From Terriglobia bacterium (GTDB taxonomy: Bacteria > Acidobacteriota > Terriglobia > UBA7540), in NCBI GenBank assembly GCA_020073545.1, contig JAIQEZ010000006.1, positions 1-64,000 of the forward strand: a stretch of 64,000 nucleotides of DNA, read 5' to 3'. How positions within the stretch are numbered: position 1 is the first letter of the stretch; each line of letters starts with the position of its first letter. The position numbers and the translations under genes are program-made. The notes beneath the pieces are model-generated. The model was not told the origin of the DNA and did no database searches. It saw nothing but the letters and a program-made list of their open reading frames with translations. Of this stretch, positions 8,449-17,986 are shown in pieces.

Positions 8449-9795
8449 ATGAACCCGATCACCCACAACCCTCCGCCTTTCACGCTTGTTGACCTGCTGA
8501 TCAAGTTGGCGGTCATCGCCCTGTTGGCGGGTTTTGTCGCGCGCTTCGGAAAGTTCCGACGCCTGTTGTTTATCGAGCAACGGGGACCGCGAGAGAAGTT
8601 ACAGTTTGCCGCATTTCTGGGCGTGCCCTTTATGCTCGGCGTGTTGGCACGCTTGCTCGCGCACTATCCGACCACGGACCTGAGCCTGGAAGTTACCGTC
8701 TTGGCGGGACTGCTGGGGGGGACAATCGTCGGCTTGGTGGTGGCAGCGATGGTCAGCCTGCCTGCTGTGCTGATTGGCCACGAAATCTTGGCCACACCCA
8801 TGGCCGTGCTTTTTGCTCTGGTCGCCGGTTCGGCACGCTGGGTATGTCCTGACAAGGAAGAGATCTGGAAGTTCTCGCCGTTTATTGATCTAAGCCTGTA
8901 TCGATCGATCAAGCAGAGGTTCAGGCACCCAGCCATCGACTGGCAGGTGCTCTTTTGGCTGATCTGCGTCATCCTGGAAATCCTTCGCATGACGGTGGGG
9001 CACATGGCCCACGGCAGGTTGTTCTACCCGGATTCGCCGCACGCCTCCACCCGGGTGCTGATCGTGCTCGCCACGCTGATCGGCGTCGGCCTGCCGGTGC
9101 GCATCTGGAATACCACGCGCATCGAACGGAGACTGCAGGAACAGGAGAGAATGCTGTTGCAGGCGCGCATGGACGCCCTGATCAGCCAGATCAATCCCCA
9201 CTTCCTCTTTAATACCCTAAATACGGTTTCGTCGCTCACGCGCTTCGATCAGGACACCGCACGCAGGGTGCTGCTGAAGCTGGCGAATATTCTTCGCCGC
9301 CGACTTAAGGCCCAGATTCACTTTACGCCCCTCAAACAGGAACTGGAGTTTATCGACGATTACCTGGATATCGAAGTGGTGCGCTTTGGGCGCGACAAAC
9401 TTCAGATCCGCAAGGAAATTGAGCCCGAAACCCTGGACATGGTCGTACCCAGCATGATCTTGCAGCCGCTGGTCGAAAATGCCATCCGCCATGGGATTGG
9501 GCCGAAGGTGGAGGGGGGCACGATCACGCTGCGAGCCAAGCGTGGCAATGGGCGTTTGATGATCGAGGTCATCGACGACGGCGTGGGCATTCCGGAACAG
9601 AGGCAGAGCGAAGTTTTCGACAGTGGTATTGGCATCAGCAATGTTCGCGAGCGGCTGAAGGTGCTCTACGGCCAGGACTTTGCTTTCAAGATCGAGAGCC
9701 GGCCAGGGCAGGGCACCGCCATCCGTTTTGAGATTCCCGAGTTGATTACTTCGCTTCCTGCGGTGCCGATGGAGACTGCACAGGTGTCGTCGTGA
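8449..9795 (+). CDS. LytS/YehU-type sensor histidine kinase
   Basis: Membrane sensor kinase, 448 residues. The N-terminal half (to about residue 225) has several hydrophobic helices, consistent with a membrane sensor region. The phospho-acceptor motif of the His_kinase family is clear: ALISQINPHFLFNTLNTVSS near residue 250. The ATP-binding domain has LQPLVENAIRHGI (N box), VIDDGVGIP and GIGISNVRERL. Such kinases normally work with a LytTR response regulator, but none is adjacent, so it is an orphan here. The preceding 75 bases hold no recognised promoter. Confidence 0.9.
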   Translation: MNPITHNPPPFTLVDLLIKLAVIALLAGFVARFGKFRRLLFIEQRGPREKLQFAAFLGVPFMLGVLARLLAHYPTTDLSLEVTVLAGLLGGTIVGLVVAAMVSLPAVLIGHEILATPMAVLFALVAGSARWVCPDKEEIWKFSPFIDLSLYRSIKQRFRHPAIDWQVLFWLICVILEILRMTVGHMAHGRLFYPDSPHASTRVLIVLATLIGVGLPVRIWNTTRIERRLQEQERMLLQARMDALISQINPHFLFNTLNTVSSLTRFDQDTARRVLLKLANILRRRLKAQIHFTPLKQELEFIDDYLDIEVVRFGRDKLQIRKEIEPETLDMVVPSMILQPLVENAIRHGIGPKVEGGTITLRAKRGNGRLMIEVIDDGVGIPEQRQSEVFDSGIGISNVRERLKVLYGQDFAFKIESRPGQGTAIRFEIPELITSLPAVPMETAQVSS

Positions 9796-10119
9796 GGAAG
9801 CCTTTCCACAGGGCATTGCGCATCCAAGCGGCAAAGCCAACAGGAGGGAGAGATCCCCAACGAACAACCTTTGCCGCCACTTGCGACCTCTAGAGTGAAG
9901 AACCTGTGCTAGTATTCTGCAGTTGCGCGCGGAGGTTGATTTCGGGAGCTGCTCCGGGGACGCGCGCCGCCAGGGTTCGGGCCACGAACTGGCCGCGCGG
10001 CTCGGGTAAGGCAACGGTCCCAGGCGCTCCCCGGTTTCACAGGGTGCTGGAATAGGCCGTAGACTGCTGAAACGGATTTGAAGCTCAATCGTCTTGACTC
10101 CAAGGAGCGAGGATTCCCT
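9796..10119 (+). other. Intergenic region with possible structured leader
   Basis: No gene is seen in these 324 bases. An extended -10 like sequence (TGCTAGTAT, ending near 9915) is followed by about 200 bases of very GC-rich sequence. Between about 9957 and 10005 this can form a strong hairpin around GTTCG-GGCCA-CGAAC. I could not match it to a known riboswitch, RNase P, 6S RNA or tmRNA. Confidence 0.3.
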
Positions 10120-10458
10120 ATGGCGAAGGACGGGCCTGAGGGCAAGAAAGATCCCCCGGCTTCGATGAGCATGATCGAGCCGCGTGTGCGCGAAATCTAC
10201 AAAGCCTTTTACAAGCAAAGCTACTTTACTCCTTCCGCGCTCGATCTGAAAACCAAGGAACTGATTGCCATCGGTTGTTCCCTTCTGGCGAAGTGTGAGG
10301 GCTGCCTGGAAGGACACATCAAGAAAGCGCTGGAAGTTGGCGCCACCAAGCAGGAAATCAGCGATGCCATTGTGATTGCCATAGGCATTGGCGCCGCGAG
10401 CGCCATGGACATGGCCGATAAGGCTGCCATCGAGCTCGACCTTCATCACTTCGAGTAA
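10120..10458 (+). CDS. AhpD/carboxymuconolactone decarboxylase-like protein
   Basis: A 112-residue alkylhydroperoxidase-like protein. The CxxC redox pair with the downstream His (CEGCLEGHIKKALEVGA) is the AhpD-fold signature, followed by the alanine-rich helix EISDAIVIAIGIGAASAMDM. ATG 10120 is chosen for its GAGGA about 6 bases upstream; the open frame extends further upstream only from a TTG. Proteins of this family often act as peroxidases or general redox disulfide enzymes. No partner gene (such as ahpC) is nearby, so the substrate is unknown. Confidence 0.88.
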   Translation: MAKDGPEGKKDPPASMSMIEPRVREIYKAFYKQSYFTPSALDLKTKELIAIGCSLLAKCEGCLEGHIKKALEVGATKQEISDAIVIAIGIGAASAMDMADKAAIELDLHHFE

Positions 10459-10502
10459 GGGTCGAAGGGTTTTCCCGTAAGCTTCCCGGGCACTGATATC
10501 CT

Positions 10503-11741
10503 TTGAAAGCCAGACGCCGGCTGCGGATTGCTTCCGAAGCCCGCGCGCACCAAGGACCGCGAGTGGACTGGCTGGTGATTGCCAATCTCTTCCTCCTGCT
10601 TTTCCTGGGCTTGGCTGACAACCAGATGATCGCAGCGCTCTTGCCGTCGCTGGTGAGCTCGCTCGGCATCAGTCTTTCGACGGCGGGATTGCTGGTTGTT
10701 GCGTATTCGGTGGCTGCGGCGGTGGCGGCGTTTTTCTCGGGGACACTCTCGGATCATTACGGTCGGCGACGGTTTCTGCTGGCCGGAGTTATGTTTTTTG
10801 CCGTGGCTTCCTGGGGGGCCTCGCAGAGCAGGACCTTCGTGGAGTTATTGCTCGCACGCGCTCTGACGGGCCTGGCCGCCGGAACGCTTTCCACGTGCTC
10901 AATCACTTTTGCCGCGGACTGGTTCGCCTACACCGTGCGCGGTCGCGCCATCGGACTGATTTCTTCCGCTTACTTTGCTGCGCCCATCCTGGGTGTGCCG
11001 ATTGCCGCCCAGGTTGCCGACCGCTTCGGCTGGCGCCAGGCGTTCCTGTTCTTCGCGGTCCTGGCGGTAGCGACTGCGCTCGTCTCGCTCAGCCTGCCCA
11101 AGGAGCGGTTGGACCCGTTGCCCTCCACGGCCAAGTTGCGAAGTGCGGTCGAGGCTTTTCGTTCCTTCCTTTCGCGGCGTGATACGGTGGCGGCACTTGC
11201 CATTGCCTTTCTGGTGTCCGGTGGCTTGGTGGGTTTTCTCACCTATATTGGCCAGTGGCTGAACAGCAGCTTTGATCTTCCCACTCGGACGATCGGCTGG
11301 GTTTTCATGCTTGGGGGTGTCGTGGCCGTCGGGAGCGCTCCCCTGGGGGGAATTCTCTCAGACCGCTGGGGTAAGCGCGGCATTTCGATCGCCAGCAACA
11401 TCCTGCTGGCGATAGCGGTGGCTTTCGTCCCGTTCTTCCCGTGGGGTTTGGGACTGCTGGTGGTTTTCGGTTTCGCCAGCCTGGGCGCGGCGTTCCGACA
11501 GGGGCCGTTGACTGCGCTGATGACGGAGCTCGTGCCCGCCGCGCAACGTGGCTCGTTCATCGCGCTGCGAAATATCTCTTCGCAGCTTGGGATCGGAGTT
11601 GCCGCTTACGCGGGCGGAGTACTTTTCCAGCAGTACGGGTACGTCGCCGTCACTTCGCTGTGTGCGGTGATGACCGCCGTGGTGGCCATCCTCCTGGGAA
11701 CACACATTGTCGAACCGGGGGGCGCAGAGGGGCGCTTGTGA
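10503..11741 (+). CDS. MFS transporter
   Basis: Major facilitator superfamily permease, about 412 residues, with around 12 hydrophobic segments. The inter-helix motif between TM2 and TM3 is visible as GTLSDHYGRRRFLLAG, and a second related loop GILSDRWGKRGISI appears in the C-terminal half, as expected for two six-helix bundles. The start at TTG 10503 is uncertain; a GTG at 10562 just before the first helix is an alternative. Drug or small-metabolite efflux is the usual role of this subfamily, but the substrate cannot be read from sequence. Confidence 0.88.
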   Translation: MKARRRLRIASEARAHQGPRVDWLVIANLFLLLFLGLADNQMIAALLPSLVSSLGISLSTAGLLVVAYSVAAAVAAFFSGTLSDHYGRRRFLLAGVMFFAVASWGASQSRTFVELLLARALTGLAAGTLSTCSITFAADWFAYTVRGRAIGLISSAYFAAPILGVPIAAQVADRFGWRQAFLFFAVLAVATALVSLSLPKERLDPLPSTAKLRSAVEAFRSFLSRRDTVAALAIAFLVSGGLVGFLTYIGQWLNSSFDLPTRTIGWVFMLGGVVAVGSAPLGGILSDRWGKRGISIASNILLAIAVAFVPFFPWGLGLLVVFGFASLGAAFRQGPLTALMTELVPAAQRGSFIALRNISSQLGIGVAAYAGGVLFQQYGYVAVTSLCAVMTAVVAILLGTHIVEPGGAEGRL

Positions 11742-11835
11742 GAGCGGCGGCACGGGGCCTGGGCGGTTCTCGGAGGGAAGAACCTTCAACACTCAGGGAA
11801 TGCTGATCAAGGTGAGATCAGAGCAGGAGGAGAAT

Positions 11836-12765
11836 GTGGTGTCCCGGTCAAGAATCTGGAAGACGGTGCGGAATGTTTTGTTGATTCTAGCGCTACTGGT
11901 TGCTGGCTTTTTCCTAATCTTCGTCCCTTGGTTCTTCAGCAAGATGGCCGCCTACCATCAGTTTCACTATCCCGACCCGAATGACGGCAAGACGCCGAAA
12001 TCCTATAACCTCGAATTCCAGTGGGTGGATTTCCACTCGCCGGATGGAATCCCGCTCAAGGGCTGGTACATTCCTGCTCAAGGTTCTGCGCGCGGCACGA
12101 TCATTTATTGCCACGGGCTCAACCGCACGCGAATCGAGATGCTGCCCGACGCCGTGTTCGCGCACAGCCTCGGTTACAACGGGTTGTTGTTCGATCTCCG
12201 CCATCAGGGCATGAGTGGCGGCGGCATTACTACGTTGGGTTATCAGGAACGATGGGACGTGGAGGGCGCCGTGCGTTTTGCGCTCAAGCGCGAGAAGGCC
12301 GCCCGGCCCGTCATTCTGTGGGGAGTTTCGATGGGTGCATCGGCGACGCTGATGGCGGCGGCCGAAACGCCGGACGTTGCGGCAGTGATCTCCGACAGCT
12401 CTTTCGATTCTCTGATGGGCACCGTTCGGCATCACCTGACGCTGTTCCTGCATCTGCCGGCGTTTCCGATTGCCGACGAGGTTGGTTATTGGACGGCGTG
12501 GCGCGGCGGCTTCCGGCCTGCGGATTTCGATCTTGTGCAGGCTGTGGAACGGGTGGGTGACCGGCCCATTCTCTTTGTCGCCGTCGAAGGCGACCGACGC
12601 ATGCCGCCCTCCATTGCGCAGACCCTCTACGCGCACGCCCGGAGCCCGCTGAAGAAGATCGTCATCCTGCCCGGGCATCGTCACGGTGAGGGGTTTAACC
12701 AAGCGAGGCAACCTTATGAAAAGGCGGTTACGGATTTCCTGGCGGGTCTTCCCGCCGGGGAGTGA
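11836..12765 (+). CDS. Membrane-anchored alpha/beta hydrolase
   Basis: Serine hydrolase of the alpha/beta fold. I place the start at GTG 11836 (or 11839), preceded by a strong AGGAGG at 11825; upstream ATG 11800 lacks a comparable site. An N-terminal hydrophobic segment (VLLILALLVAGFFLIF) anchors it, with the catalytic part outside or at the membrane. The nucleophile elbow GVSMGAS, an acidic residue in AVEGDRRMPP and a terminal His in LPGHRHGEG make a plausible triad. The oxyanion region is YCHGLNRTR. It resembles BAAT/YfhR-like esterases of unknown substrate. Confidence 0.85.
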   Translation: MVSRSRIWKTVRNVLLILALLVAGFFLIFVPWFFSKMAAYHQFHYPDPNDGKTPKSYNLEFQWVDFHSPDGIPLKGWYIPAQGSARGTIIYCHGLNRTRIEMLPDAVFAHSLGYNGLLFDLRHQGMSGGGITTLGYQERWDVEGAVRFALKREKAARPVILWGVSMGASATLMAAAETPDVAAVISDSSFDSLMGTVRHHLTLFLHLPAFPIADEVGYWTAWRGGFRPADFDLVQAVERVGDRPILFVAVEGDRRMPPSIAQTLYAHARSPLKKIVILPGHRHGEGFNQARQPYEKAVTDFLAGLPAGE

Positions 12766-13011
12766 TTCGAGAAATTAGGCAATCATGCGTTCCGACTCAG
12801 AGTGAGGCGAGGTTGCCGGTACCTTTGGTGAGGTTTTACATCCCACCCATGTAATCTTTTCCTGAAAGCAAGCGACCAGAATCCGACACCACATTCCAAC
12901 TGACTGAAACACAAACCCGTGGTACATTTGGAGACCCACGTGCGTAGACCTGCATGGGGGGTAGGGCAACTTAATGACAATCTAATTTTAGGGAGGCTGG
13001 GATCCGACCGC

Positions 13012-14085
13012 ATGCGGACTGTAGAGGGCTTCTGTCTACTGGAAATCTCCCCTGAGGAATTCAAGCGCCGGAGGATCTCCTTCGCGATAGGGTGCGCTGT
13101 TGAGACAGCAGGTATTGGTTTGCTTGTGCTGGCGGGTGTATGGTTTCCGTACCGAGTATCGCAGCACGTCAATCGGTATGTACTCATAAGCCTTCCTTCC
13201 CCAGCCGAGGAATGGCCCATGTTGAAGGCCTGCCCACTGCCGAGGGCTGTGGCGCGGAAGATCGAGCCGCCAAAGCCCCTCGCGCCCCCCGTTGTGCCAG
13301 TGCTCCCTGTTGACGCTCCAGGGATCGAAGAGCCGGAGATCCACGCCAAGCTTCCTGTCCCGAACGTGAGTAGACAGCTGCAGTCAATGGCGGCTGTCGC
13401 TCCACCCAGCCCGCCCCCCTCGCGGCCACGCCCAACTGTTCACCCGGGTCTCTTTGGTCAGGTGGAGGGACACGCGGTGAGCGAGAGGACTCCCTTAAAG
13501 CAGGTACAGACAGGTGGTTTTGGCGATCCTGAGGGGCTGCCGGGCCGAGCACAAGCTGGGAATCCAGGAAACGTGCCCAAGCTTGGAGCTTTTGATTTGG
13601 CGGCAGGCCCCGGCAGAGGAAACGGAATCGGTGGGTTGCAGGGAAGCCCGCGAACCGTTGCCGACACGGGATTCGGGGGTGGTGGCGTGGGTATTGGAGT
13701 GAGTCGGGGGCCTGGCGGGGGCGCTCCTGCCGCTGTGAAGACAGGCGTCTTCGGTGCCGCGCCTGAATCGACGCAAGCACCCGTGAAGTCGCTGCGCGCG
13801 GCGCCTCCTGCCCCGGAAACCCAGCCTGTGGAGGTCCTTTTCAAGCCCTCGCCACAGTACACCGAGGAAGCGCGGCGACTGCGCGTGGAAGGCGAGGTTG
13901 TGCTGTCCGTGGTCTTCCAAGCCGACGGCACCCTCAGGGTGGTGGGCGTGGTGAAGTCCCTCGGGCATGGGTTAGACCAGATGGCGGAGCAAGCCGCTTC
14001 ACAGATCCGCTTCAAGCCGGCAGAGCAGGCCGGCAAGCCGGCGGATTTTCCGGCCACGCTGCGCATCGCATTCCGGTTGGCCTAG
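13012..14085 (+). CDS. TonB-family energy-transducer-like protein
   Basis: About 357 residues from ATG 13012, with GGGAGG roughly 15 bases upstream. One N-terminal hydrophobic segment (GCAVETAGIGLLVLAGVWF) is followed by a long Pro/Gly-rich periplasm-spanning linker. The C-terminal TonB-like domain contains YTEEARRLRVEGEVVLSVVF and ends in PADFPATLRIAFRLA. The YP-like motif is SPQYTEEAR. Such proteins couple inner-membrane energy to outer-membrane receptors, but no exbB/exbD is adjacent. Its TAG stop (14083-14085) lies in the CTAG that begins MITE-like element B. Confidence 0.8.
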   Translation: MRTVEGFCLLEISPEEFKRRRISFAIGCAVETAGIGLLVLAGVWFPYRVSQHVNRYVLISLPSPAEEWPMLKACPLPRAVARKIEPPKPLAPPVVPVLPVDAPGIEEPEIHAKLPVPNVSRQLQSMAAVAPPSPPPSRPRPTVHPGLFGQVEGHAVSERTPLKQVQTGGFGDPEGLPGRAQAGNPGNVPKLGAFDLAAGPGRGNGIGGLQGSPRTVADTGFGGGGVGIGVSRGPGGGAPAAVKTGVFGAAPESTQAPVKSLRAAPPAPETQPVEVLFKPSPQYTEEARRLRVEGEVVLSVVFQADGTLRVVGVVKSLGHGLDQMAEQAASQIRFKPAEQAGKPADFPATLRIAFRLA

Positions 14086-14192
14086 TGCCATTCCAACTTA
14101 GTGAAGCTAATATGGTCCGCTTCTCTCCTGCGCAGCATCGACACCCCATCGGGCTTGCGCGGATTAGCCGGAACAAATTGGAACGGCGCTAA
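14082..14192. mobile_element. MITE-like element B
   Basis: A 111-bp segment flanked by CTAG (14082-14085) and CTAA (14189-14192), both fitting a YTAR target. Its ends are TGCCATTCCAACT and, inverted, CGCCGTTCCAATT. It belongs to the same family as the copies at 7092 and 36387. The left CTAG provides the stop codon of the TonB-like gene, as the right CTAG does for nuoA at element A. It encodes nothing and separates the TonB-like gene from the M48 protease. Confidence 0.6.
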
Positions 14193-14217
14193 CCGGGATC
14201 GGAATTGGAGAAAAATC

Positions 14218-15921
14218 ATGATCGTTGCCCGCACTGGATACACCCCCGCGCCCCCGGCCTTACTGGCGGCAATGGGTGTGCTTATGGCTCTTCCTTTCGC
14301 CGGGTATTGCCAATCCCGGGGCCCCGCTGCGAACGAGCAGCAGTTTCAGTCCGCCGGGGTGAAGAGAATTATTGACCGCATCGTCACGGGTGAGAAGCAA
14401 TACACCGAGAATCTGAAAAAGTATTCTCCTCGGGTCGAGACCTACCTGCAGTTCGATCTCCCGGATCCCGAACTGGGGGATACTGCCACGAACGACGCCC
14501 ATTTCTTGGGTCGTATGGATTTCGGCAAGGCGGAGGAAATATCCTTTGTTCCGGTAAACCCACTCCACTGGATGCGCAGTGGCCTTGAAATTATCGCGAC
14601 GCCTATTCTCCCCCCCCACCTTTTCCTGAACCGCTTCGCGACGTCCACGATGGTGGACGCGCGTAATTTCGATCAGCAGCACTATGCGTTCGATCCTGTC
14701 GGGTGGGAGTTCCTGGGGGATGTGCGCTGTCTGGCCATCGACGTCCATCCACGGGAAAAAGCCGGGGTGGGGGCATTCAATGGACGCATTTGGGTGGAGG
14801 ACCGTAACTATGCGGTCGTCCGTCTGAACGGCGTACGAGTCAACCCTCCACGTTTCAACGCCTATGTCCATTTCGATTCCTGGCGCGAGAATCTCCGGGC
14901 AGGTGAGTGGCTGCCTGCGTACATTTACAGCGAGGAGTCGGATTTGGGCGGCACGCTCCGTTTCAAGTCGAATACTCGCCTTTGGGGCTACGATCTCACT
15001 GCCCCGCATCAGCAGGAGGAGTGGACAAAGATCCTGGTGGACGCTCCGGCCCCTGTTCACGACAGCAGTGATGCCAGTTGGGACCTGTCTCCGGTCGAAA
15101 GCAAACGCCAACTGGAAATGGAGGCCGAGCGCAATGTGTTGGACCGGCTGGAAAGAGCTCGTCTGATTGCGCCTGCCGGCCCGGTTGACAAGGTGGTGGA
15201 GACGGTACTGAACAACTTGGTTGTCACCAATCACCTCGATAACTTGCCTCCTCTCCATTGCCGTGTGATGCTGACGTCCTCCCTGGAGTCCTTCACCCTG
15301 CGTTACACCATCGTACTCAGCCGCGGTCTCCTCGACGTCTTGCCCGACGAGCCGAGCTTGGCCATGGTGCTGGCTCATGAACTGGGCCACGTGGTGCTCG
15401 GCCACAAGCTCGACACGAAGTATGCCTTCAACGATCGTCTGCTCGTCGCCGATGAACAACTCCTGGCCAGGCTGGATTTGGCCCGCGAGATGCCGGAGGA
15501 AGCGGCGGCCGACGCTAAAGCCCTGGAGTTCCTGCGGAATTCACCCTACAAAGATAAACTGGGTAGCGCCGGTCTCTTCCTGCGGGCGGCTGCCGCGGCA
15601 GCACCACGCATGCCTCACCTGTTCGGCCCCCACATGGGCGACCGACTGGCCCCACGCCATGGTGCGATCCGCATGGCGGCGCTCATGGGTGGCGCCCCTG
15701 AACTCCAAAAGACGAGATTGGACCAGATCGCGGCCCTGCCTCTCAGTTCCAGGGTGCAGGTAAACGCCTGGGATGGGAGCATCACCTTCCCGAATCGGAA
15801 GGCCGTGGCGCTCGTGGACCCCAGCGAGAAATTGCCCTTCCGGGTCACTCCTCTGTATCCCCATTTGGCCCGCTATGAAGAGATGAACAGCCCCAAGGTG
15901 GCCGCTCGTCAAGCCCAGTAA
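14218..15921 (+). CDS. M48-family metallopeptidase (exported)
   Basis: About 567 residues from ATG 14218, with GGAG 9 bases upstream. The N-terminus has a signal-like hydrophobic stretch (APPALLAAMGVLMALPFAG) ending near a Cys (YCQS), so lipoprotein processing is possible. The zinc site is HELGHVVLGH near residue 420, with a third ligand likely in the Glu-rich helix MPEEAAADAKALEF. The N-terminal 300 residues form an extra beta-rich domain of unknown role. M48 peptidases act in envelope protein quality control. The open frame upstream of 14218 lies in element B and is not considered coding. Confidence 0.85.
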   Translation: MIVARTGYTPAPPALLAAMGVLMALPFAGYCQSRGPAANEQQFQSAGVKRIIDRIVTGEKQYTENLKKYSPRVETYLQFDLPDPELGDTATNDAHFLGRMDFGKAEEISFVPVNPLHWMRSGLEIIATPILPPHLFLNRFATSTMVDARNFDQQHYAFDPVGWEFLGDVRCLAIDVHPREKAGVGAFNGRIWVEDRNYAVVRLNGVRVNPPRFNAYVHFDSWRENLRAGEWLPAYIYSEESDLGGTLRFKSNTRLWGYDLTAPHQQEEWTKILVDAPAPVHDSSDASWDLSPVESKRQLEMEAERNVLDRLERARLIAPAGPVDKVVETVLNNLVVTNHLDNLPPLHCRVMLTSSLESFTLRYTIVLSRGLLDVLPDEPSLAMVLAHELGHVVLGHKLDTKYAFNDRLLVADEQLLARLDLAREMPEEAAADAKALEFLRNSPYKDKLGSAGLFLRAAAAAAPRMPHLFGPHMGDRLAPRHGAIRMAALMGGAPELQKTRLDQIAALPLSSRVQVNAWDGSITFPNRKAVALVDPSEKLPFRVTPLYPHLARYEEMNSPKVAARQAQ

Positions 15922-16144
15922 TCTCGGGAAATGCCCACGGTCAGGTGGACTGACCGTAGCTCCACTCCGGAACTCCTTCTGCCACAGCACAGCGGAAAGC
16001 AGGCCCTGCGCTACATCGTTGGCCACTCCCCCCGGTCGCGAGTGACGACGGTATCGTTTTCTATCTAACGACACTCTGTACGAGGCGCGTTGAAAGACTT
16101 CACGCGTTCAAGTAACATGCGTTGGGGACATTCTCCCGGAGACT

Positions 16145-17839
16145 ATGCTTATGGACCACACGAAGCACCTGATTTCCTTAGCCGCAGCCGCGCCCCTGGT
16201 TTTCGGAGTTCTTCTCGCCTTGGGGGGCGCCACCGGACCTGTCGCCTGGAGCGGCATGAGCGCCGAAAGGATGCTCGAGAACATCAAGATCCTTTCCTCG
16301 AACGAATATGAAGGACGCGCGCCAGCCTCGAAGGGTGAGGAGCTTGCCACCCAATTCATCGAAAAGCAATTCAAGCAATTGGGGCTGAAGCCCGGGAACC
16401 CCGACGGCGCCTACTTCCAAAATGTGCCCATGGTGGGCATCACGGCTGACCCGGCCGCCGAATTGGTGTTGGCCGATCCCGCTGGCGGAAAGCAGATGGC
16501 GCTCAAATACGCCGACGACTTCGTGGCCTGGACGAAACGGGAGGAGCCACAGGTCAGCATGAATGCCGACATGGTTTTCGTTGGTTACGGCGTCGTGGCA
16601 CCGGAGTACACGTGGGATGACTACAAGGGCGTGGACGTAAAGGGCAAAGTCATGGTGGTGCTCATCAACGACCCACCCGTCCCGGACCCGAATGATCCTT
16701 CCAAGCTGGATGAGAAGACGTTCAAAGGCAAGGCGATGACGTACTACGGCCGCTGGACCTACAAATTTGAAATCGCGGCAGAAAAAGGCGCTGCCGGGTG
16801 CCTGATCGTTCACCAGACCGGACCCGCGGGATATCCGTGGGGTGTGGTCAAGAATAGCAATACCGGCGAGCAGTTTAGCTTGGTGACGGCCGATAAGGGG
16901 ATGTCGCGCAGCGTGGTTGAAGGCTGGATGACTTACGACAAGGCAAAGGAATTGTTCGCCATGGCCGGCAAGGATTTCGATGCGCTGGAGAAGGCAGCCG
17001 TCAGCCGCGACTTCCGGGCTGTGGACCTGGGAGTGAAGGCTTCGCTCGCGCTCAAGAACGGTATCCGCACCATTGAGTCGAAAAATGTCGTTGCCAAGCT
17101 GGAGGGCGCCGACCCCAAGCTCCGCGACGAGTATGTGATCTACACTGCCCACTGGGATCATCTGGGAATCGGTCCGGAGGTCAATGGCGACAAGATCTAT
17201 CACGGGGCAGTCGATAATGCCTCGGGGGTTGCGGGTTTGCTGGAAATCGCGCGCGCGTACACCGAGATCCAGCCCCCTCCGCGACGTTCGATTTTGTTTC
17301 TGTCGGTGACGGCCGAGGAAAAGGGTCTGCTGGGTTCGCAGTATTACGCCGAGCATCCCCTCTACCCGCTGGTTAAGACTCTGGCTGAGATCAACATGGA
17401 TGGGCTGAACGTGCTCGGACCGACCAAGGATATCGAAGTCATCGGGCTCGGCCAGTCTACGCTGGACGATGTCGTCAAGGCCGTGGCGGCGGAGCAGGGA
17501 AGAGCGGTGAAGCCGGATGCCGAGCCGGAGAAAGGCTACTAGTATCGCTCGGACCACTTCAATTTTGCCAAACAAGGAGTGCCGGCGCTGGATCCGAGCG
17601 AGGGCGCGGATTATGTCGGCAAGCCGGAGGGGTGGGGACTCGAGATGCGGGAAAAGTTCACCGCAGAGGATTACCACAAACCCTCGGACAAGGTGAAGCC
17701 TTACTGGGACTTGCGCGGCGCTGTCGAGGATCTACAACTCCTGGGTGAGGTTGGCTATCGGATCGCAAATGCGAAAACCTATCCGACCTGGAAAGCGGGT
17801 TCGGAGTTTCAAGCGAAAAGGGTGGAAATGTTGAAGTAA
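16145..17839 (+). pseudogene. M28-family aminopeptidase interrupted by an in-frame amber codon
   Basis: Secreted zinc exopeptidase of the M28 family, about 564 codons. The start is ATG 16145 or, with better ribosome-site spacing, 16151; a signal peptide follows (HLISLAAAAPLVFGVLLALG). Zinc ligands are visible in YTAHWDHLG, VDNASGVAG, EEKGLLGSQYY and INMDGLN. A TAG at 17540-17542 interrupts the frame, which then continues with YRSDHFNFAKQGVPALD to 17839. Family members usually have an aromatic residue at that spot, so a single base change would explain it. The final His ligand lies after the stop, so the truncated product should be inactive. Readthrough or a sequencing error remain possible. 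Confidence 0.85.
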
Positions 17840-17986
17840 GTCGATACACCAGAGCATTAACTCTTAAGCAAGCATTATGGGATGATAAATACACCCGAAG
17901 AGAGCATTGTGCACGGGCCCTCCGCGCAGAGAGCATTGACATAGATGGATAAGCAAATCGTTGCAGACAAATCGAAGGAGGTGGCC

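Noticed and set aside
9217-10449. A 410-codon minus-strand open frame spanning the histidine kinase end and the AhpD gene
   Set aside because: It runs antisense through two well-supported genes and across the intergenic region, with no domain resemblance.
14260-15459. A 399-codon open frame antisense to the M48 protease gene
   Set aside because: Same explanation: the plus strand carries the HExxH protease, and the antisense translation has no recognisable domain or ribosome site.
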